Assembly: GCA_944326055.1 (NCBI GenBank)
Contig: CALVCT010000019.1
Coordinates: 1-39,576, forward strand
DNA: 39,576 bases
Direction of reading: 5' to 3'
DNA from: an uncultured Erysipelotrichaceae bacterium
GTDB taxonomy: Bacteria; Bacillota_I; Bacilli_A; Erysipelotrichales; Erysipelotrichaceae
Under the pieces are notes generated by a model, which saw only the letters and a program-made list of their open reading frames with translations, searched no databases and was not told the DNA's origin. The translations under genes were made by a program, and so were the position numbers. Positions 35,824-39,576 of the stretch are shown piece by piece (positions within the stretch are counted from its first letter, which is position 1; every line of letters starts with the position of its first letter).

Positions 35824-36359
35824 TGGCAAAGAATATACAAAGAGGAAGACTTATAGGTCTTCATGTCTATACAGATGAAAGAGGAAGAGATATCTTCTAT
35901 AATGTCTTTGATAAGAAAGCATATTGGATCAATGACAATAACGATTATAAGAAGTTCTCTGTCTTTCAATCACGCTTGCCACTGGCCATCGCTTTAGGGT
36001 TTTTGGTCAGTGTCTTTACCGATATGGTCTGGCTTGGACTTGTCGTTGGTGTCGCTACATTTGTGGTGATGGCTGTCTATTTCTATGTCAAGTTCATACC
36101 GACTCTACAGGTCATAAACAGTTTCAAAAGACCTAAGACCTCTTATCTTATGCGTGTCGTAGAACCACTTAGCGATGGTCGTATCATAGCTGCATCGGTC
36201 TTGTTTATTGCGATCGGTGTCTTACTTGTGGTCAACGCTAAGATCAATGTCGATTATTCTGAGGCTGTCATCATCCTCAATTATCTCGTGGCTGTTTTAG
36301 CGGTAGCCATGGGTATCATGTTTTTGGTGGCATTCTTTATCAAAAAGAAGTCAAGATAG
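35823..36359 (+). CDS. Integral membrane protein of unknown function
   Basis: 178 residues. A hydrophilic N terminus of ~50 residues (GRLIGLHVYTDERGRDIFYN) is followed by four membrane helices in two hairpins (about 52-72, 76-90, 123-140 and 150-172). AAAGGAGG precedes the start, whose ATG overlaps the preceding stop (TAATG). No family recognised. Coupling to the ceramidase-like enzyme suggests a role in handling its substrate or product. Confidence 0.8.
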   Translation: MAKNIQRGRLIGLHVYTDERGRDIFYNVFDKKAYWINDNNDYKKFSVFQSRLPLAIALGFLVSVFTDMVWLGLVVGVATFVVMAVYFYVKFIPTLQVINSFKRPKTSYLMRVVEPLSDGRIIAASVLFIAIGVLLVVNAKINVDYSEAVIILNYLVAVLAVAMGIMFLVAFFIKKKSR

Positions 36360-36386
36360 ATCTTTATACTAAAAGGAGGGAATGAT

Positions 36387-36785
36387 ATGAAGGGTATAAT
36401 CATCACAAGTCATGGTGATCTAGCTAGAGGAATGCTAGAGACGACGAAATTATTCTTAGGAGAAGACATCAAACAAGTTGAAGCTGTCTGCCTTAAACCA
36501 GAAGACAACCCAGATGAGTTCGTCGATGTCTTGAAAGAAGCTTGCAAGAGAGTCGACTCTGGCGATGGTGTCTTAGTCTTCTGTGATCTATTGTTCGGTA
36601 GCCCATGTAACTGTATGGCACGTATCTTGGATGAGAAGATCGATGTCATCACTGGCATGAACTTACCAATGGTCCTAGAAGTCATGACATCAAGAGAATT
36701 TGGTGATGTCGATGTCGCAAATCTTTGCAATACAGGCAAAGATGGTATAGCTGAACTAAAGAAGGTCTTAGAACAGGCTCAGTAA
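36387..36785 (+). CDS. PTS mannose-family IIA domain protein, orphan
   Basis: 132 residues after AAAAGGAGGG. The N terminus KGIIITSHGDLARGMLETT carries the phosphorylated histidine of mannose-type IIA domains (about H9). GVLVFCDLLFGSPCNCMARI and ITGMNLPMVLEVM are the other family segments. A normal IIA accepts phosphate from HPr and passes it to IIB; no IIB, IIC or IID gene is next to it. It is instead coupled to a HAD phosphatase gene by a one-base overlap, and may serve a separate transporter or a regulatory function. Confidence 0.9.
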   Translation: MKGIIITSHGDLARGMLETTKLFLGEDIKQVEAVCLKPEDNPDEFVDVLKEACKRVDSGDGVLVFCDLLFGSPCNCMARILDEKIDVITGMNLPMVLEVMTSREFGDVDVANLCNTGKDGIAELKKVLEQAQ

Positions 36786-37579
36786 TGATCAGGTACTTAG
36801 TCTCTGACTTAGATGGTACACTGCTTCAAAAAGACGAGACGATAGCCTCAAGTGATATTGAGGCTATTTTGCGTTTCAAGGAAGCACACAACCATTTCTT
36901 TGTTGCAAGCGGAAGGCCTTGTGATTTCATGTCGCGTCTTGAAGAACTAGGTGTCAAAGCAGAATATATGTTTGGCTCGACAGGTGCTGTCATCTCAGAT
37001 GGCACTAAAGAAGAAGTTGTGGGTGCGATGGATAAAGATATAGCCAAGAGACTGTCAGAACTTCTTGATAGCTTAGAAGAAGTCGATTATGTCATCGATG
37101 CGCGCAAGTTCTGTGGCTTCTATGCAAAAGATGTCTACGGACATTTTAGAAGACACATGCGTACAGCGCGCATCTTAGATGTAAGAAAACCAAGTGAGTT
37201 CTTCAAAAATGATGAAGCAGTGCTCAAGTTCTTTGTCATCTGTAAAGATGATGAGGTAGCAGATCTCTGTGCTAAGGCAATAGATAAAGAGTTTTCTTTA
37301 GAGCTCAAGAGCTATCATGCAGATAGGGGTTGTCTTGAAGTCGTCAAGAAAGATACAGGTAAATGGCCAGCGATCAAAAAGTTCTTAGATGAAAAAGGCA
37401 TCGATAAGAGCGAAGTCGCTTGCATCGGTGATGAAGGCAACGATATCGAGATGATAGAGAATTGTGGCTTTGGCTTTGCGATGGCAAGTGCCAAAGATGA
37501 AGTGAAAGCGAAAGCTAAGAAAGTCGTAGCTTCTGTTGCGGAAGCTATCGCATATCTAAGTGAGGTTAAAGATGTTTGA
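36785..37579 (+). CDS. Cof-type HAD-superfamily phosphatase
   Basis: 264 residues. Motif I is VSDLDGTLLQKDE, motif II is FFVASGRP, the lysine region is KKDTGKWPAIKKFL, and motif IV is VACIGDEGNDIEMIENC. C2-type cap. It overlaps the PTS IIA gene by one base and the lyase gene by eight, so the three form a tight operon. A sugar-phosphate substrate is plausible from the PTS neighbour. Confidence 0.92.
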   Translation: MIRYLVSDLDGTLLQKDETIASSDIEAILRFKEAHNHFFVASGRPCDFMSRLEELGVKAEYMFGSTGAVISDGTKEEVVGAMDKDIAKRLSELLDSLEEVDYVIDARKFCGFYAKDVYGHFRRHMRTARILDVRKPSEFFKNDEAVLKFFVICKDDEVADLCAKAIDKEFSLELKSYHADRGCLEVVKKDTGKWPAIKKFLDEKGIDKSEVACIGDEGNDIEMIENCGFGFAMASAKDEVKAKAKKVVASVAEAIAYLSEVKDV

Positions 37580-38750
37580 TTTTAATAGGAAAGTAGATCG
37601 TAAAGGAACGTGCTCAACTAAATGGGACAGATATGAAGATCGTTATGGTCTTGATGATGTGATCGCTCTATGGGTCGCTGATATGGACTTTGAGACTGTA
37701 CCAGAAGTAAGAGATGCCCTAGAAAAAAGAGCTCAACATCTTACATATGGTTATACAGATCCAGATCACAAGCTATATGCAGAGATCATCGATTTTGAAA
37801 GACGTCATCATCACATCGAGATCGAAGAAGATGATATCGTCCTCAATACCGGTGTCGTTTATGCTGTATATGAACTAGTGAAGATGTTAGTGAAGGAAGA
37901 TGAGAAAGTCATCCTCATGCCTCCTATCTATCCGCCACTTTTCAATACACCATTACATCTAAATAGAGAAGTCGTCTACTCTAAGCTCATCGATCATGAT
38001 GAGACATATGAGATCGACTTTGAAGATCTTGAAAAGAAGATCAAGGACGATCCTAAGATCAAGATGTTCATCTTATGTAATCCACATAATCCAACTGGTG
38101 TCTGCTATAGTAAAGAAGAGATCGACAAGATCGCTAAGATTTGTGAGGATAATGATCTATGGCTTTTAAGTGATGAGATCCATGGTGATCTTGTGATGCC
38201 AGGACACGAGAAATATAGTGCTCTTCGTGCTTCTTATAATAACAATAAGATCATTACGCTCAATGCACCGACAAAGACCTTCAATCTAGCAGGTATGAAG
38301 ATCTCTTATGCTTTATCTAAGAATAAAGAATTCATGAAAGAGTTCCGTGCGGAAGCTAAAGCAAGCGGTCTCAGCAGCATCAATATCTTCGGTTTTGAAG
38401 CACTGAAGGCAGCTTATCACTATGGTGATGAGTGGCTCAAGGAATGCATAGAGTATATCTATGAAAACCTCAAATGGCTCAAAGATTATATCGATACTAA
38501 TCTTACAAAAGCGAAATATCGTATCCCAGAGGCTACTTATCTGGCTTGGGTGGATCTTAAAGAATATCATCTGCCAGATGATTTCGTCGATCGCCTCATG
38601 TATGAAGGACATGTCCAATTCAATCCAGGCAGTGGTTTCTCTAAAGAGTACAAAGACTATATCCGTGTCAATGTAGCTACTGATAGAGCGACACTGAAGG
38701 AGGGCATGGATCGCTTGTGTGCATGGCTCAAGGAGAATAATTACCTATAA
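37572..38750 (+). CDS. PLP-dependent C-S lyase / aminotransferase, MalY/PatB family
   Basis: 392 residues from ATG 37572, with GAGG six bases upstream. The N terminus RKGTCSTKWDRYEDRYG and IALWVADMDFETVPEVRDAL is the MalY/PatB hallmark. TYGYTDPDHKLY, ILCNPHNPTGVCYSKEE, LLSDEIHGDLVMPG and the PLP-lysine segment TLNAPTKTFNLAGMKISYAL follow; the lysine is near residue 238. These enzymes split cystathionine (or cysteine) with beta elimination to homocysteine, pyruvate and ammonia. It fits the methionine and sulfur genes elsewhere in the window. It is the last gene of the PTS IIA-HAD operon. Confidence 0.92.
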   Translation: MFDFNRKVDRKGTCSTKWDRYEDRYGLDDVIALWVADMDFETVPEVRDALEKRAQHLTYGYTDPDHKLYAEIIDFERRHHHIEIEEDDIVLNTGVVYAVYELVKMLVKEDEKVILMPPIYPPLFNTPLHLNREVVYSKLIDHDETYEIDFEDLEKKIKDDPKIKMFILCNPHNPTGVCYSKEEIDKIAKICEDNDLWLLSDEIHGDLVMPGHEKYSALRASYNNNKIITLNAPTKTFNLAGMKISYALSKNKEFMKEFRAEAKASGLSSINIFGFEALKAAYHYGDEWLKECIEYIYENLKWLKDYIDTNLTKAKYRIPEATYLAWVDLKEYHLPDDFVDRLMYEGHVQFNPGSGFSKEYKDYIRVNVATDRATLKEGMDRLCAWLKENNYL

Positions 38751-38773
38751 AATAAAAAAAGATGATCTTCATC

Positions 38774-38805
38774 AGGACCTTGATCTTAGCTCGAGGTCCT
38801 TTTTT
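38774..38805 (+). terminator. Intrinsic terminator after the C-S lyase
   Basis: AGGACCT (38774-38780) pairs with AGGTCCT (38794-38800) around a 13-base loop, followed by TTTTT. An A-run before it may allow some action on the other strand. Confidence 0.88.
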
Positions 38806-39002
38806 AGAGAAGACTTTAGCTATAAGATCACAAGTCTTATATGCCTAGAACACTTGTCCATATTTCTTCATCGATCTTTGATATGCTAGTGCTAGTAGGA
38901 ACATTAAAGATGAGTGACAGGATCATCAAAGAAATGATGATATCATAGTTTAAACATATGGTAACTGACCCTTAACTTTTAAATATAAATTGAATCCTTA
39001 TT

Positions 39003-39015
39003 TGCACAGTGTGCA
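39003..39015. repeat. Short palindrome near the transposase end
   Basis: TGCACA-G-TGTGCA, 18 bases downstream of the transposase stop. It could belong to the element's end, but no copy at the other end is visible and it may be chance. Confidence 0.3.
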
Positions 39016-39032
39016 TAGATTTTATTGATATA

Positions 39033-39576
39033 TCAGTCATTTTTGGCGAAGTAGTCTCTGTATTTTAGTGTTTTTTTGGTGATAATTGCTTTTTCTATTA
39101 GTATTCTAACCTTCTCTAGCTTGTCGTGTGGTGGATTCATCATAAATGCGAAGAGATCGAGATAACCTTGGAGTTCTGATCGAGAGAATCCTGAGTGTTG
39201 ACCTAAGAAATCTTTGAGTAAGAAATGGATGTGATCAAGACTATTCAATGGATTCTCTTTATCTTCTAGGCTATTGAGATATGAAGACAAGTAGCACTCA
39301 TCAATAAGATCCAACTCATCAACTAAGACTTTATGTGAGTTCTCATCATCATGTATAAGATGCGATCGAGGTTCGATATGATCTTTATAGGCTTTTAGAG
39401 TTTTGTGCTTAGTAGGTTTACCTAGACCTTCTAAACACAAGTAGATATAGTCATCATCTTTGGCAGTTGCGATACAATATTGATTTCTAGATATCCCTCT
39501 TAACTTCTTACCATCTTTAGAAGTGATGTCTTTTTTGATGACAGTATAGTATGTCTCATCGATGATGACGTCACCT
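39033..39576 (-). mobile_element. IS1595-like transposase, C-terminal part
   Basis: A single minus-strand frame stays open from the window edge to the TGA at 39033, about 181 codons. It begins GDVIIDETYYTVIKK, which holds the first acidic residue of a DDE/DDN domain, then GISRNQYCIATAKDDDY, then HLIHDDENSHKVLV with a second acidic residue. It ends with LFAFMMNPPHDKLEKVRILI and KKTLKYRDYF, typical of the C terminus of IS1595/ISXO2-type transposases in Bacillota. The N-terminal zinc-binding part lies outside the window. It appears intact as far as seen. The exact element ends are not visible. Confidence 0.72.

Noticed and set aside
38850-38960. Minus-strand frame reading as a possible membrane-protein tail next to the transposase
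   Set aside because: Only ~38 codons without start or family match; not enough to call a disrupted gene.

Overview
The window is a moderately AT-rich, low-GC Gram-positive (Bacillota) chromosome segment. Several features point to an Erysipelotrichia-like gut anaerobe: ECF vitamin transporters, a complete F-type ATP synthase operon, RNase R next to SmpB, MetNIQ under a T-box, a sugar-PTS IIA protein and many Cof-type HAD phosphatases. The class assignment is inference from gene content and style. Most genes show a strong preference for ATC isoleucine codons and an excess of GATC. Islands that lack this bias stand out.

Layout. 1-1.4 kb: two broken genes, an aminoglycoside-phosphotransferase-family gene with an in-frame stop and a short-chain dehydrogenase fragment behind a near-consensus promoter. 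1.4-3.5 kb: a GltD-like NADPH oxidoreductase coupled to a divergent NAD kinase. 3.5-6.1 kb: a Y-family polymerase with a YolD-like partner, then a GNAT acetyltransferase. 6.2-13.1 kb: the atp operon (I-B-E-F-H-A-G-D-C); subunit c carries residues typical of sodium-binding rings. 13.1-14.5 kb: a decay zone with lipoprotein genes and remnants interrupted by stop codons. 14.6-19.5 kb: an ECF transporter (UPF0397 S component, double ATPase, EcfT) followed by two tandem DUF62 S-adenosylmethionine hydrolase-like genes. 19.5-21 kb: a frameshifted lipoprotein gene and an IS110-like remnant. 21-22.7 kb (minus strand): RibU behind an FMN riboswitch, and a HAD phosphatase. 23-25.8 kb: secG, rnr, smpB. 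25.8-28.6 kb: T-box leader and metN-metI-metQ. 28.6-29.9 kb: a compositionally foreign two-gene cassette encoding a secreted protein and a small membrane protein. 30-32.2 kb: HAD phosphatase, LemA-like protein, GH25 lysozyme. 32.3-36.4 kb: ABC exporter, an unknown membrane protein, a ceramidase-like hydrolase and another membrane protein. 36.4-38.8 kb: orphan PTS IIA, HAD phosphatase, MalY/PatB-like C-S lyase. 39.0 kb to the end: a partial IS1595-like transposase.

Methionine and sulfur metabolism recurs: a T-box-controlled methionine importer, two enzymes predicted to split S-adenosylmethionine into adenosine and methionine, and a PatB/MalY-type lyase. I found no rRNA, tRNA or CRISPR array. 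The best candidates for something undescribed are the 28.8-29.9 kb secreted-plus-membrane cassette, the ECF/double-DUF62 operon and the ceramidase-like operon. Start coordinates were adjusted where a ribosome-binding site or domain start argued for it.
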